DNA of 28,057 nt from a virus. The stretch covers positions 1 to 28,057 of the IMG/VR virus record IMGVR_UViG_3300031539_000240; one strand, written 5' to 3'. The position numbers were made by a program, and so were the translations under genes. This document shows, in pieces, positions 1 through 10,397 of this stretch. The notes beneath the pieces are model-generated. The model had not been told where the DNA came from. It was given only the letters and a program-made list of their open reading frames with translations, and did not search any database. Position 1 is the first letter of the stretch, and each line of letters begins with the position of its first letter.

Positions 1-2
1 CA

Positions 3-1265
3 CAAGTAAATTTAAATGTAACAGAGTTAAAAGGATTTGTAAATCACATAATTACAAACAACAGATTTCTACAGAAGGGTAATAAAAACCCTGTATCAGT
101 AGAAGTTGTAGGTGAATCAGGCATTGGTAAGACTTCTACTATAGTAGAGATTGCTCAGGAAAATAACCTAAAATTTGTAAAGTTAAACCTAGCTCAGATA
201 GAAGAGTTAGGTGACTTAGTTGGTTTCCCTGTACGTCAATTTCAGATGTACAAAGAGAAAATAGTACCAGCAAAGAAATTAGATGATATCAGTTATACTG
301 CCGCTCAAAGAGCTGCTGCATCTGCTGATTTAGCTAAAATGGGTCCTGTAACACAGAAAGTTGGTCAATGGGTTGATGAACTTGCAGTACAAGAATATCT
401 TAAGCAAGGATTTAAGATGACCGGTAAGAATAGAATGTCTTATTGTGCACCTGAATGGATTGCTGACGCTAAAGAAGGTGGTATCTTATTATTAGATGAC
501 TGGAACAGAGCTGACACAAGATTTATTCAAGCTGTGATGGAGTTGATTGACAGACAAACTTATATTTCATGGACTCTACCAAAAGACTGGCACATAATTT
601 TGACAGCAAATCCGGATAACGGGGATTATATGGTTAACAGTGTAGATAGTGCACAGAAGACTAGATATGTAACCGCAAACCTTAAGTTTGATGTTAATGT
701 ATGGGCAGAGTGGGCTGAAGGTGCAGGAATTGATACAAGATGTATTAACTTCCTGTTACTTCATCCAGAACTTGTAACACAAGAAACAAATGCAAGATCT
801 ATTACAACTTTCTTTAACTCTATATCAAGTTTTGATAATTTTGAGGATAATTTATCTTTAATTCAAATGATTGGAGAAGGTAGTGTTGGTGATGCTTTTG
901 CTTCTATGTTTACAACCTTTATTAATAATAAGCTTGATAAGCTAGTAACACCAAAAGATTTGTTGACTCATGATAATGAGGCATACATCTTAGGTGAGCT
1001 TAGAGGTTGTATTGGTAAAGATGATACATACCGTGCAGATATTGCATCTACTCTAGCTACAAGGCTAGGTAACTTCTCAGTTGTTCATTCTAAGGAGAAT
1101 ATAATAACTCAGAAGATAACTGATAGATTAATATCTTTATGTACTAAAGATTACTTTACTAATGATCTTAAGTATTTAATTGTACGTACTATCTTTAATG
1201 GTAATAAAAAGAAGTTTAACAAATTGATGATGGTTCCAGAGATCATCCAAATGACAATGAAATAA
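3..1265 (+). CDS. MoxR-type AAA+ ATPase (5' partial)
   Basis: AAA+ ATPase of the MoxR/AAA_5 type, predicted to use ATP to remodel a protein partner in the cytoplasm. The reading frame is open from base 3 with no start codon, so the gene begins outside the window. The first Met inside it (246) lies after the nucleotide-binding loop and cannot be the real start. Walker A GESGIGKTS is at 111-137, the family-typical GDLVGFP follows near 211-231, Walker B GGILLLDDWNRAD is near 478-516, and a sensor-1-like LTANPDN is near 600-620. The stop is followed after one base by the next gene, so the two are co-transcribed. MoxR ATPases usually work with a VWA-domain protein. No MIDAS motif is visible in the next two genes, so any VWA partner would lie upstream. 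The ATPase class is sure; its role in the phage is unknown. Confidence 0.88.
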   Translation, partial: QVNLNVTELKGFVNHIITNNRFLQKGNKNPVSVEVVGESGIGKTSTIVEIAQENNLKFVKLNLAQIEELGDLVGFPVRQFQMYKEKIVPAKKLDDISYTAAQRAAASADLAKMGPVTQKVGQWVDELAVQEYLKQGFKMTGKNRMSYCAPEWIADAKEGGILLLDDWNRADTRFIQAVMELIDRQTYISWTLPKDWHIILTANPDNGDYMVNSVDSAQKTRYVTANLKFDVNVWAEWAEGAGIDTRCINFLLLHPELVTQETNARSITTFFNSISSFDNFEDNLSLIQMIGEGSVGDAFASMFTTFINNKLDKLVTPKDLLTHDNEAYILGELRGCIGKDDTYRADIASTLATRLGNFSVVHSKENIITQKITDRLISLCTKDYFTNDLKYLIVRTIFNGNKKKFNKLMMVPEIIQMTMK

Positions 1266-1266
1266 A

Positions 1267-2307
1267 ATGGCAACAAAATCAGTATATCAAGATTTTGATA
1301 CTGATGCTTTAACTTACTTTGGACTAGAAAAGGACACTATTTATGGTGTCCTTTCTACTTCAGGGGAAATTGATAAAGTATTATGTACTCAAGATCAAAC
1401 AACGTATGAAAAAATAAATACTATACTAACGGTACCCACAGAGGATGACCAAACTTTTAGAACCAAAAAGAAAGCTTTTATATTACCTAAGTGTAATGTG
1501 TCTCAAGATAGATTAAAAGTTGCTCTTAAAGAGCATGGTATAACTGTAACAAATGACTATGAACTTGCAGATTTAATTATAGGACATGAGGATATATCAA
1601 CTCACCGTTTAGAAAACGCTGAGAATATTCCTTCTACTGTAATGATGAACAAGATATGGAATTATGAAACTACAAAGGGTAGATCTTCTGCAACGCATCC
1701 TAAAGAGATAGCAATATACAATTCAGGCCTTGAAGTTTTATTAACTCCTAAGCTTACAGAAAGTGTAAGGTATTATGATTTAGATATTGAAACTAGTCTT
1801 TATGATGAGTGGATGTTAACTGGTATGGCTGTTAATTTAGCTTATATAATTGATACCACAAATGTAAGTGTTATTGATCCTGAGACAGTACTTCATGCTT
1901 CTGCATCCAAGATGATTCTTGATGAACAACTTCTTAGTGATCTTAAAGTACAGCTTGCTACATACGCTGAGGACAAAGCTTTAGCTCTTAAAATTGTACC
2001 TACAATAGACTATACAAAGAATTATCATCTATTATGGCAATTTGCTCAAGACTGTAGTAATATTACATATGCAGATAGTAGAGATAAAGATCTTAAGTAT
2101 TGGCTTAGCACGTCTGGTTTTTTAAAATTTGGAAGAAAGAGTGCACAGGATATGATCCTATGGTTAGAAAAAAAAGAATTACTTGATACAATAGGATTTA
2201 GATATTTAGAACCAATAGTAAGAAAAGAGATAAGCATTCACAACAGAGATCTTTATACATTTAAAGTAGCTGTTAAAAAAGAATATCAAAAATATTTAAA
2301 GAAATGA
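1267..2307 (+). CDS. Unknown protein paired with the MoxR ATPase, copy A
   Basis: 346-residue soluble protein that I cannot assign. It starts one base after the MoxR stop and its end overlaps the next gene by 4 bases, so it belongs to that operon. It shares a layout with the next gene: a block ending TVTNDYELAD near residues 93-102 (TVIRDINKAD at 92-101 there), and a LALKIV block near residue 239 (LALEML near 258 there). These suggest two diverged copies of one family. No membrane segment, signal peptide, Walker motif or MIDAS motif is seen. The C-terminus is Lys-rich. Position makes it a candidate partner or substrate of the ATPase; this is inference only. Confidence 0.8.
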   Translation: MATKSVYQDFDTDALTYFGLEKDTIYGVLSTSGEIDKVLCTQDQTTYEKINTILTVPTEDDQTFRTKKKAFILPKCNVSQDRLKVALKEHGITVTNDYELADLIIGHEDISTHRLENAENIPSTVMMNKIWNYETTKGRSSATHPKEIAIYNSGLEVLLTPKLTESVRYYDLDIETSLYDEWMLTGMAVNLAYIIDTTNVSVIDPETVLHASASKMILDEQLLSDLKVQLATYAEDKALALKIVPTIDYTKNYHLLWQFAQDCSNITYADSRDKDLKYWLSTSGFLKFGRKSAQDMILWLEKKELLDTIGFRYLEPIVRKEISIHNRDLYTFKVAVKKEYQKYLKK

Positions 2308-3449
2308 AAAAAAGAGTAAGTATAGAAATTAATTGTCAAGCTGCTAATATAGATAACAATGGTAGACTAACAGGAAATGCATTTAAATGGAAATTTCTTG
2401 ATGGTATGCATATGTATTGCAGTAATTCATGGGAAGTTAGAGCAGAAGATATGCAAAAGCTTGGTATACCAGGCCTTGTAGATACTGTTGACTTGCAAGA
2501 TAAAAAAATCTATAGGTATCCAAGATTGGATTTACCTAGACAGAAATTAGATCTTTTAAAAGAGAAGTTTAACTGTACAGTTATTAGAGATATAAATAAA
2601 GCTGACATAGGTATTGTATCTATGAAGTTCTTTGATAAACTAGTTAATAGAGAATGGGTAAATTCTATTTCATATGTAGGGCTCTATGGTATTTTATCAG
2701 AACTTAAAAATTCAGATTTATTATCTGACTCTGCACTAACTGAACTAAGGGATTTTATGTCTCAAACAGATACTACATATAGAGTTACTTTTAAGTATAA
2801 TAAAGATTGGTCAGAATCTGATCCTACTGCATTAAAAATATATGAGTTTGTAGAACAAATATCAGATCCATTTAAGAAAGAAGCTAGAGGTCATGATTGG
2901 ATATTACCAAAAGAGAACTATGATGCATATGACACCATAATAAATTCTGGTGTTGATCTTATTGCAGACACTGATATATGTGCTATAATAGATGAAGACC
3001 TTGCTGTTTTAGAAAATGAAAAGTTTGATGAGGTAGAAAAGATGGTTACTAGTAGTGACATAGATAATAGATCATTAGCTTTAGAGATGTTGGCTAACTC
3101 CAATATTGAAAAATCTTTTGATGTGGTATCTGGTATTTATTTCTGGCACTATGATTGGCTTAAGGCTACTACAAACTGGAACACAGTTAACGTTAAAGCT
3201 TTTAGAAAAAGAATGAAATCTTATGAGGGAAACCATAACACTCAAGCTATTTACTCTTTCAATAAGTATCTAAATCTTTTGGCTACTGACAGAAAATTAA
3301 GTAAATTTGCTGTGGATAGTACCAAAGAAAAGCTTCATAAAACATTTTTAGGTAATCTAGTTGGCCCAAGTGCAGATGTATTTAGGGTAGACTTAGATTC
3401 ACTATATATCAATGAAGAGTTAACTAATAAAATTATTTCAGATGAATAG
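2304..3449 (+). CDS. Unknown protein paired with the MoxR ATPase, copy B
   Basis: 381-residue soluble protein of unknown function. The ATG overlaps the previous stop by 4 bases (ATGA), which suggests translational coupling. It appears to be a diverged paralogue of the preceding gene: residues 92-101 read TVIRDINKAD and a DNRSLALEMLANSN block lies near residues 253-266. Acidic stretches occur around residues 225-250. No catalytic motif, VWA MIDAS or transmembrane helix is visible. With the ATPase it forms a three-gene module directly upstream of the exonuclease and polymerase genes, which suggests a role in replication or early takeover rather than in virion structure. That reading rests only on position. 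Confidence 0.8.
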   Translation: MKKRVSIEINCQAANIDNNGRLTGNAFKWKFLDGMHMYCSNSWEVRAEDMQKLGIPGLVDTVDLQDKKIYRYPRLDLPRQKLDLLKEKFNCTVIRDINKADIGIVSMKFFDKLVNREWVNSISYVGLYGILSELKNSDLLSDSALTELRDFMSQTDTTYRVTFKYNKDWSESDPTALKIYEFVEQISDPFKKEARGHDWILPKENYDAYDTIINSGVDLIADTDICAIIDEDLAVLENEKFDEVEKMVTSSDIDNRSLALEMLANSNIEKSFDVVSGIYFWHYDWLKATTNWNTVNVKAFRKRMKSYEGNHNTQAIYSFNKYLNLLATDRKLSKFAVDSTKEKLHKTFLGNLVGPSADVFRVDLDSLYINEELTNKIISDE

Positions 3450-4431
3450 AAACATGGAAAGGGAAGAGGAGTTTTATGCAAATAAGGATTTTGCATTTAG
3501 CTACTCTTCTCTTAACAAATTATTATTTTCCCCATCCTTATTTTATAAGGACTATATTTTACAAGATCGTGAGATCAGAACTGACAAGCATTTAGTAGAA
3601 GGTAAACTTGTGCATTGTTTAGTGTTTGAACCTGAGAACTTAAATAAAAAGTTTAACGTAGTACCCGGTAAAGCACCATCAGACAGTGTTAGAAATATAC
3701 TAAAAAACATGTCACTATATACAGATGCTGTAAAGCTTGCTGATGTGGATGACAAAGTAATACTTGACTCTTTAATAGAGTTTAATTTATATCAATCTTT
3801 AAAAGCAGATGAGGCTAGAATAGCTAAAGTTAAAACATTAGATAATGAGCCTTATTGGGAATTTTTATCTAACACTTCTATAGATGTTATTGACCAAGAT
3901 ACTTTATTAGATTGTACTACCAAGGCTGAAGTTATAAAAGCTAATGCAGAAGTTATGGCTCTATTTAAAAATCAATCAACTGATTTTGATTTAGATCCAA
4001 TATCTACGCATGCAGAACAATATCTTAAATCTAAGTTAGAAACATTTGCTTTTGGTTTACATGGCTATGTTGATTATTATACAGTTGACACTGAGACAAA
4101 GACAGTCACAATATGTGACCTTAAAACATCCGGTAAGACTGTAGATAATTTTTCTGAAAGTGTTGACTTTTATAACTATTGGTTACAGGCAGCTATATAC
4201 TCTAAAATGGTATATGATTCTCTTGGACAAGATAGAGATGATTACACAATAACATTTAAGTTTATAGTCATTGATAAGTATAATCAAGTATATGTTTATG
4301 AAGTATCACAAGAGTCAATGGTCAAATGGGCTGAGGGTTTAGGTGGTGTTTTAAAGATTGCAGATTATCATTACAGTGAGAAAAACTATTCATTACCTTA
4401 TGATTTGTTAATAGAAAAGGTTAAATTATAG
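3442..4431 (+). CDS. PD-(D/E)XK superfamily exonuclease (RecB/Cas4-like)
   Basis: 329-residue nuclease of the PD-(D/E)XK fold, probably a DNA exonuclease for recombination or end processing. Visible motifs are SYSSLNKLLFSPSLFY near residues 20-35, EGKLVHCL with the family His near 53-60, the metal-binding Asp in HGYVDYY (about D211), the core DLK (about D226-K228) in CDLKTSGKT, and QAAIY (about Q249-Y253). This spacing matches phage RecB-like/Cas4-like exonucleases. The ATG at 3442 overlaps the upstream gene by 8 bases; an in-frame ATG at 3454 is an alternative start. Two bases separate it from the next gene. The window encodes a second PD-(D/E)XK domain inside the giant minus-strand protein, with little similarity beyond the motifs. 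Confidence 0.88.
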   Translation: MNRNMEREEEFYANKDFAFSYSSLNKLLFSPSLFYKDYILQDREIRTDKHLVEGKLVHCLVFEPENLNKKFNVVPGKAPSDSVRNILKNMSLYTDAVKLADVDDKVILDSLIEFNLYQSLKADEARIAKVKTLDNEPYWEFLSNTSIDVIDQDTLLDCTTKAEVIKANAEVMALFKNQSTDFDLDPISTHAEQYLKSKLETFAFGLHGYVDYYTVDTETKTVTICDLKTSGKTVDNFSESVDFYNYWLQAAIYSKMVYDSLGQDRDDYTITFKFIVIDKYNQVYVYEVSQESMVKWAEGLGGVLKIADYHYSEKNYSLPYDLLIEKVKL

Positions 4432-4432
4432 T

Positions 4433-5011
4433 ATGGGTGTATATTTAGAATATTTTCAAAAAAGCAAAGTATTTCTTTATCCTTTACTAGAAATAAAGAA
4501 AGGCATTACCCGTGTACCAATACAAACGTATGTTGCATGGGATAATGTCTATTCTACAAATGACCTTAAGTTTTTATGTGTTTACACAACAAAAAAGAAC
4601 CCAAAGTTCAATAGTTTTGTAAACAACAACTTAATGAAACATTCATTGCTTGAAGAAGTGATAGAGTTAAAAGAAAACGAGCACTTGTTTATTTATGATT
4701 TTACAAAGTTTAAATCTGACTATAAGAAATTCCTTGAAGGTAAATATTCTCAGTACAGTTTAAATAGTAAAATTAGTATAATAGATTTCTTTGGAACACA
4801 AGATAAGATTGGATCATACGTTAAAGGATTTCTTACACCAGAAGGTGTGCATGAAGAATATGCTGAATTCCTAGGTGTAGATATAAAATCTGTAGAAGAT
4901 ATATATGAAGTATGTACTCCTCCTGATCTTACCAAAGAAATGTTAATTGATAATAATCATGTTATTAATCAATTATTAAAAAATAGTTCCATATCTTTGA
5001 CAAATAAATAA
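4433..5011 (+). CDS. Unknown protein
   Basis: 192-residue soluble protein that I do not recognise. It begins almost immediately after the exonuclease stop and ends 6 bases before the next gene, so it is in the same operon. The composition is Lys- and aromatic-rich, with acidic patches near the middle (EEVIELKENEH). The region around residues 130-170 (TPEGVHEEYAEFLGVDIKSV) could be a small helical domain. There is no signal peptide, membrane segment or recognised catalytic motif. The neighbours point to DNA metabolism, but the sequence itself does not show it. Confidence 0.75.
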   Translation: MGVYLEYFQKSKVFLYPLLEIKKGITRVPIQTYVAWDNVYSTNDLKFLCVYTTKKNPKFNSFVNNNLMKHSLLEEVIELKENEHLFIYDFTKFKSDYKKFLEGKYSQYSLNSKISIIDFFGTQDKIGSYVKGFLTPEGVHEEYAEFLGVDIKSVEDIYEVCTPPDLTKEMLIDNNHVINQLLKNSSISLTNK

Positions 5012-5017
5012 TAAATT

Positions 5018-5434
5018 ATGGCAAACCAAATTGGTCAAAACATGATGTTAGTAAATTCTACTTTTAGAAATACTAAATCATTTACTTTAATTCCAGTGAG
5101 CTTAGACTCACCTTACACAGAAGCCATGTTTGACCCAGCGTCAGGCATATTAGCAGTCATCAGTAAAGTGATGAAACAATCATATCACATGGTACCAAAA
5201 TTAGATGATACAGGTCAACCTGAAAGATTAAAAACACCAAATCCACAGACAGGTAAGACATATAAAGAAGAAAGAAGATTAGTAGATACATTTTCTGAGT
5301 TTTATCTTAGTGATAGAGCTGACATAGAAACATTCATTCATATGTTTGCAATTAATGCTGATAACTTTTCAGTTGAAGAATTCTTTGTAGACTTACAGAA
5401 GACAGAACCTTCTAAAATAATTATTCCGGGCTAA
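5018..5434 (+). CDS. Unknown small protein, last gene of the early operon
   Basis: 138-residue protein of unknown function. Start ATG at 5018 follows an A/T-rich stretch (aaataataaatt), as is common in Bacteroidota. The N-terminal half is beta-strand-like (KSFTLIPVSLDSPYTEAMFDP), the middle is polar with Gly/Pro/Lys (TPNPQTGKTYKEERR), and the C-terminal third has acidic and aromatic residues (DNFSVEEFFVDLQ). That profile would fit a small nucleic-acid-binding or replication accessory protein, but I see no diagnostic motif. The stop codon lies inside an 8-base inverted repeat, and a terminator-like hairpin follows before the polymerase gene. Confidence 0.72.
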   Translation: MANQIGQNMMLVNSTFRNTKSFTLIPVSLDSPYTEAMFDPASGILAVISKVMKQSYHMVPKLDDTGQPERLKTPNPQTGKTYKEERRLVDTFSEFYLSDRADIETFIHMFAINADNFSVEEFFVDLQKTEPSKIIIPG

Positions 5435-5462
5435 TAGGCTTCCCATACTATCCACCTATTAG
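5431..5462 (+). repeat. Inverted repeat spanning a stop codon
   Basis: Perfect inverted repeat CTAATAGG (5431-5438) and CCTATTAG (5455-5462) with a 16-base spacer. The left arm contains the TAA stop of the upstream gene. It could form an RNA hairpin protecting the 3' end of the upstream transcript, or be a binding site. There is no T-run directly after it, so it is not an intrinsic terminator by itself. Confidence 0.55.
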
Positions 5463-5474
5463 ACTGGTACAAAG

Positions 5475-5505
5475 AAACCTCATTGATTTGGGGTTTTTTT
5501 GGCAC
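5475..5505 (+). terminator. Terminator-like hairpin before the DNA polymerase gene
   Basis: AAACCTC pairs with GGGGTTT (one G-U wobble) around the loop attgattt, followed directly by a T-run. It sits 20-50 bases upstream of the polymerase ATG at 5526 and just after an unknown gene, so it either ends the upstream operon or attenuates entry into the polymerase-groEL operon. Confidence 0.55.
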
Positions 5506-5525
5506 TAATATTTAAAAGTACAAAC

Positions 5526-7517
5526 ATGAAACATTGGGTAATGGACTATGAGACTTTATCTAATTGTTTTACCGGGGTATTTGAACACTATAAGACTACT
5601 GAAAGGAAAATCTTTGTTGTTCATGACCTGCGTAATGATTTAGATAGTTTCATAAGTTTCCTTGAAGAAAATATTAATAACAAAGAGTGGCATATATCCT
5701 ACAATGGATTAGCTTTTGATGGCCAAGTCACTCATTATATAATAGACAATCACTTTTTGTGGTCTGATTTAAGCGGTTGTGAAATTGCTCAAATCATTTA
5801 TAAGTATGCCCAACGTTGTATTCAGAAATCTAACGCAAAAGAATTCAGTGATTATCCTCAATGGAAGATGCAAATAGGTCAGATAGACGTATTTAAATTA
5901 CATCATTGGGATAATCCAGCTAAACGTTCAAGTCTCAAATGGATCCAGTATAGTATGGATTGGGAAAACATTCTAGATATGCCTATTCATCATGAGACAG
6001 AAATAAAAACTCAAGAAGAAATAGATATTATCCTTGAATATTGTATTAATGATGTTAGATCTACAAAAGAAATATATAATAGATCTAAGTCTCAAGTTGG
6101 TTTAAGAAAAGAACTAACTGGAACTTATGACATTAACATGTTTAGTGCATCAGAACCAAGAATCAGTAAAGAAATATTTGGTTATTACTTATCTAGAAGC
6201 TTAAATATACCAATGAGAAATCTCAAAGAAATGAGAACTCATAGAGGTACTATAAAAGTTAAAGATATAATATTACCATATATCTCATTTACATCTCCTG
6301 AGTTTAAACTACTACATGAAAGGTTTAAATCACTTGAGATAGATGCATCTAAGTTAAAGGGTAGTTTTAAGTACAACATCTTGTACAAAAATGTTAAGAC
6401 TCATTTTGGATTAGGTGGTGCACACGGTGCAGCGGCTAAAGGTGTTTATGAAAGCTCAGATGATATGATTATTATGTCATCAGATGTTACTAGTTTTTAC
6501 CCTAATCTTGCTATTAAAAATCAATGGTCTCCGGGTCATTTCCCAAAAGAAGCATTTTGTGACCAGTATGAGTGGTTCTTTGAGGAGCGTAAGAAGATAC
6601 CTAAGAGCAATCCAATGAATTATGTATATAAGATTATACTTAATTCTACTTTTGGTCTTAGCAATGATATAAACAGCTTCTTTTATGATCCTGAGTTATG
6701 TATGAGAATTACAATTAATGGTCAGTTGACACTGATGATGTTGTATGAACAAATAATGGAACGTATACCTGGTGCAATTGCTTTATTGCAAAACACAGAT
6801 GGTGTAGAAACTATTATACCTAGAGAGCACTATGATTTATATATGGAAATATGTGAAGAATGGGAACGCACTACAAGTTTAAACTTAGAACATGATGAAT
6901 ACCAAAAATTGGTACTTTCAGATGTTAATAATTACATTGGTGTAAACAACTTTGTAAACGTTGACATTACTAAGTGGAGAGAGATTAAACAAAGTCAGCC
7001 TCATTACCTATTTAAGGTTAAGAATGATAAGTTTAGCTTTGCTCCTGTTAAGCTTAAAGGTAGATTTGATTTTCATAACCTGCAGTTACATAAGAATAAG
7101 TCTAAGCTAGTGATCCCAAAGGCCATATATCAATACTTTGTTAATGATGTGCTACCAGAAGACTACTTAGAAGAGAATAAAAATATTCTTGATTATTGTA
7201 TAGGTGGTAAATCCAAAGGTGATTGGCAACAAGTAGCCCGTAGTATAAAAAATGGTTCCTTTAATGAAGAGTCTTTGCAGAAAATTAATAGATATTTTAT
7301 ATCTAAAGATGGTGTAAAGATTATTAAAGTCAACAAAAATGACGGGCGTGAGATTCAATTAGAAGCAGGTAGATGGGTACAAACAGTCTTTAATAAGATG
7401 AAAATGGCTCCTAAATGGTCTGACTATAATATAGATAAGCTATATTACATGCAAGCTATTGAAGCTGAGATTAATAGTATATTAAAAGTAAATACAAATC
7501 AACTAAAATTATTTTAA
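5526..7517 (+). CDS. Family B DNA polymerase with 3'-5' exonuclease domain
   Basis: Replicative DNA polymerase of about 663 residues, counted from ATG 5526; a TTG nine codons upstream is also possible but lies in the terminator T-run. Exonuclease motifs are visible: Exo I DYE (D7, E9), Exo II YNGLAFD (N60, D65) and Exo III YCIND (Y172, D176). Polymerase motifs are A DVTSFYP (D320), B KIILNSTFG (K369, N373) and C QNTDGV (D425). Motif C departs from the usual DTDS: the first Asp is Asn and the Ser is Gly, but the essential second Asp remains. It is short for the family, with little sequence between motifs A and B. The stop TAA touches the groEL ATG with no gap, so the two genes are co-expressed. 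Confidence 0.92.
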   Translation: MKHWVMDYETLSNCFTGVFEHYKTTERKIFVVHDLRNDLDSFISFLEENINNKEWHISYNGLAFDGQVTHYIIDNHFLWSDLSGCEIAQIIYKYAQRCIQKSNAKEFSDYPQWKMQIGQIDVFKLHHWDNPAKRSSLKWIQYSMDWENILDMPIHHETEIKTQEEIDIILEYCINDVRSTKEIYNRSKSQVGLRKELTGTYDINMFSASEPRISKEIFGYYLSRSLNIPMRNLKEMRTHRGTIKVKDIILPYISFTSPEFKLLHERFKSLEIDASKLKGSFKYNILYKNVKTHFGLGGAHGAAAKGVYESSDDMIIMSSDVTSFYPNLAIKNQWSPGHFPKEAFCDQYEWFFEERKKIPKSNPMNYVYKIILNSTFGLSNDINSFFYDPELCMRITINGQLTLMMLYEQIMERIPGAIALLQNTDGVETIIPREHYDLYMEICEEWERTTSLNLEHDEYQKLVLSDVNNYIGVNNFVNVDITKWREIKQSQPHYLFKVKNDKFSFAPVKLKGRFDFHNLQLHKNKSKLVIPKAIYQYFVNDVLPEDYLEENKNILDYCIGGKSKGDWQQVARSIKNGSFNEESLQKINRYFISKDGVKIIKVNKNDGREIQLEAGRWVQTVFNKMKMAPKWSDYNIDKLYYMQAIEAEINSILKVNTNQLKLF

Positions 7518-9146
<1,629 letters not shown>

Positions 9147-9164
9147 TAAACTAAAAACTAAATT

Positions 9165-9464
9165 ATGGATTATTTTGAATTAGAATGTGCAGTTGAACAC
9201 TGGGCAGAAGAAAAAGGTATTCTTGCTAAAGCTACACCAATGGCCCAGGCACTGAAAACATTAGAAGAAACAACTGAACTATGCACGGCTATCAATAGTG
9301 ATGACCGTGAAGAGATCATTGATGCTATGGGTGATATTATGGTTACCCTGATTATTCAAGCTAAAATGCAGGGCTTAAGTCTTGAAAAATGCCTTGAAAG
9401 TGCTTATAATGTTATCTCTAAACGTACAGGTAGAATGATTAATGGACAATTTGTAAAAGATTAG
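9165..9464 (+). CDS. MazG-like nucleotide pyrophosphohydrolase
   Basis: 99-residue all-alpha NTP pyrophosphohydrolase of the MazG-like superfamily, predicted to hydrolyse (d)NTPs or a modified or alarmone nucleotide to the monophosphate plus PPi. The metal-binding motif EExxE is at residues 34-38 (LEETTEL) and ExxD at 50-53, inside EIIDAMGD. This is a single MazG core, the form common in phages, and the C-terminus continues with a short helix and a basic tail. It lies 18 bases after groEL and is followed by a promoter for the next gene. The substrate cannot be read from sequence. The nearby dATP/dGTP diphosphohydrolase-like gene and the RNR genes point to dNTP pool control. Confidence 0.87.
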   Translation: MDYFELECAVEHWAEEKGILAKATPMAQALKTLEETTELCTAINSDDREEIIDAMGDIMVTLIIQAKMQGLSLEKCLESAYNVISKRTGRMINGQFVKD

Positions 9465-9495
9465 TTTGCTGTGTCAGATTAATTTATTATATTTA
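9465..9495 (+). promoter_or_regulatory. Bacteroidota-type -33/-7 promoter
   Basis: TTTG at 9465-9468, a 19-base spacer, then TATATTTA at 9488-9495, matching the Bacteroidota housekeeping consensus TTTG-N19/20-TAnnTTTG at all but the last base. It occupies the gap after the MazG-like gene and reads into the gene at 9516. It is the strongest promoter match seen in the window. Confidence 0.62.
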
Positions 9496-9515
9496 CACCT
9501 TAAAAGTTTAATATT

Positions 9516-10397
9516 ATGGGACATAAAAAACCAATAGACACCACAAGGTCTTATTTAGAGAATGCACCCTTACCTAATCATGGTAAGACATATACAGTTG
9601 TCACACACAAAGAGGTGATAGACAATACGTTAACCCTGCTCAGAAGGAGCGGGTTCACAGTTCAAAGAGAGATATACAGAGCAAATACTAATGCTACAAT
9701 TGCACAAGGTATTTATCATATCTATCCTAGTAGAAGTGTTGATGATGAAATCATTAATGAAACTGAATTAGGGATGATGTTTGCTTGGACAAATTCATAT
9801 AATAAACTTGTTAAATTCCAGTGTGCTATTGGAGCTTACGTTAAGATTTGTTATAACGGTATGGTTGCCGGGGATATGATGAATTTTAAAAGAAAGCATA
9901 CCGGGACGGCAAATTTAGATTGTTCTATGAACATTGCTGATCAAGTTAAGAATGCTGAAAAGTATTATAAACGTATTATCCAAGATAGAGATGCAATGAA
10001 AATGATCACTCTTACTGATAGAGAACAAGCTGAATTAGTAGGTAGAATGTTTGTACAAGAAGAATTGATTGATTCTCAACAAACATCTATTATTAAAGCT
10101 GAGCTAGCTAAACCATCATTTCATTATGGGACAGAATCAAATACCTGTTGGACTTTTTACAATCATGTTACACATGCATTAAAGAAAGCACATCCACGGT
10201 ACTGGTTACAAGATAGCCAGAACTTTCATGACTTTATTGTTGCAGAGTGTTTGAATAACTCTCAACCTGCCCTAATGAAAGAGACTATATTATCTGACAA
10301 AGTTGTAGTTATTTCTGAACCAGTAAGTGAAGTTGTTGAAGTTGATGAAGATATAACTGACACACAATTAATAGAAAATGTATTTTTAGATCAGTGA
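9516..10397 (+). CDS. DUF932-like protein
   Basis: 293-residue protein resembling the DUF932 family of phage and plasmid proteins, whose function is unknown. Supporting features are an N-terminal block ending FTVQREIYRAN, a central MMFAWTNSYNKLVKFQCAIGA, the conserved segment VKICYNGMVAGD, and a C-terminal CWTFYNHVTHALKKAHPRYW, which matches the family's W-x-x-YN-x-VT pattern. The last 35 residues are acidic (VVEVDEDITDTQ). It has its own promoter just upstream. A GTG-initiated micro-frame overlaps its stop codon. The family match is by pattern memory, not a search. Confidence 0.7.
   Translation: MGHKKPIDTTRSYLENAPLPNHGKTYTVVTHKEVIDNTLTLLRRSGFTVQREIYRANTNATIAQGIYHIYPSRSVDDEIINETELGMMFAWTNSYNKLVKFQCAIGAYVKICYNGMVAGDMMNFKRKHTGTANLDCSMNIADQVKNAEKYYKRIIQDRDAMKMITLTDREQAELVGRMFVQEELIDSQQTSIIKAELAKPSFHYGTESNTCWTFYNHVTHALKKAHPRYWLQDSQNFHDFIVAECLNNSQPALMKETILSDKVVVISEPVSEVVEVDEDITDTQLIENVFLDQ

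Noticed and set aside
1267-3449. VWA-domain partners of MoxR
   Set aside because: The DxSxS MIDAS signature is absent in both proteins.
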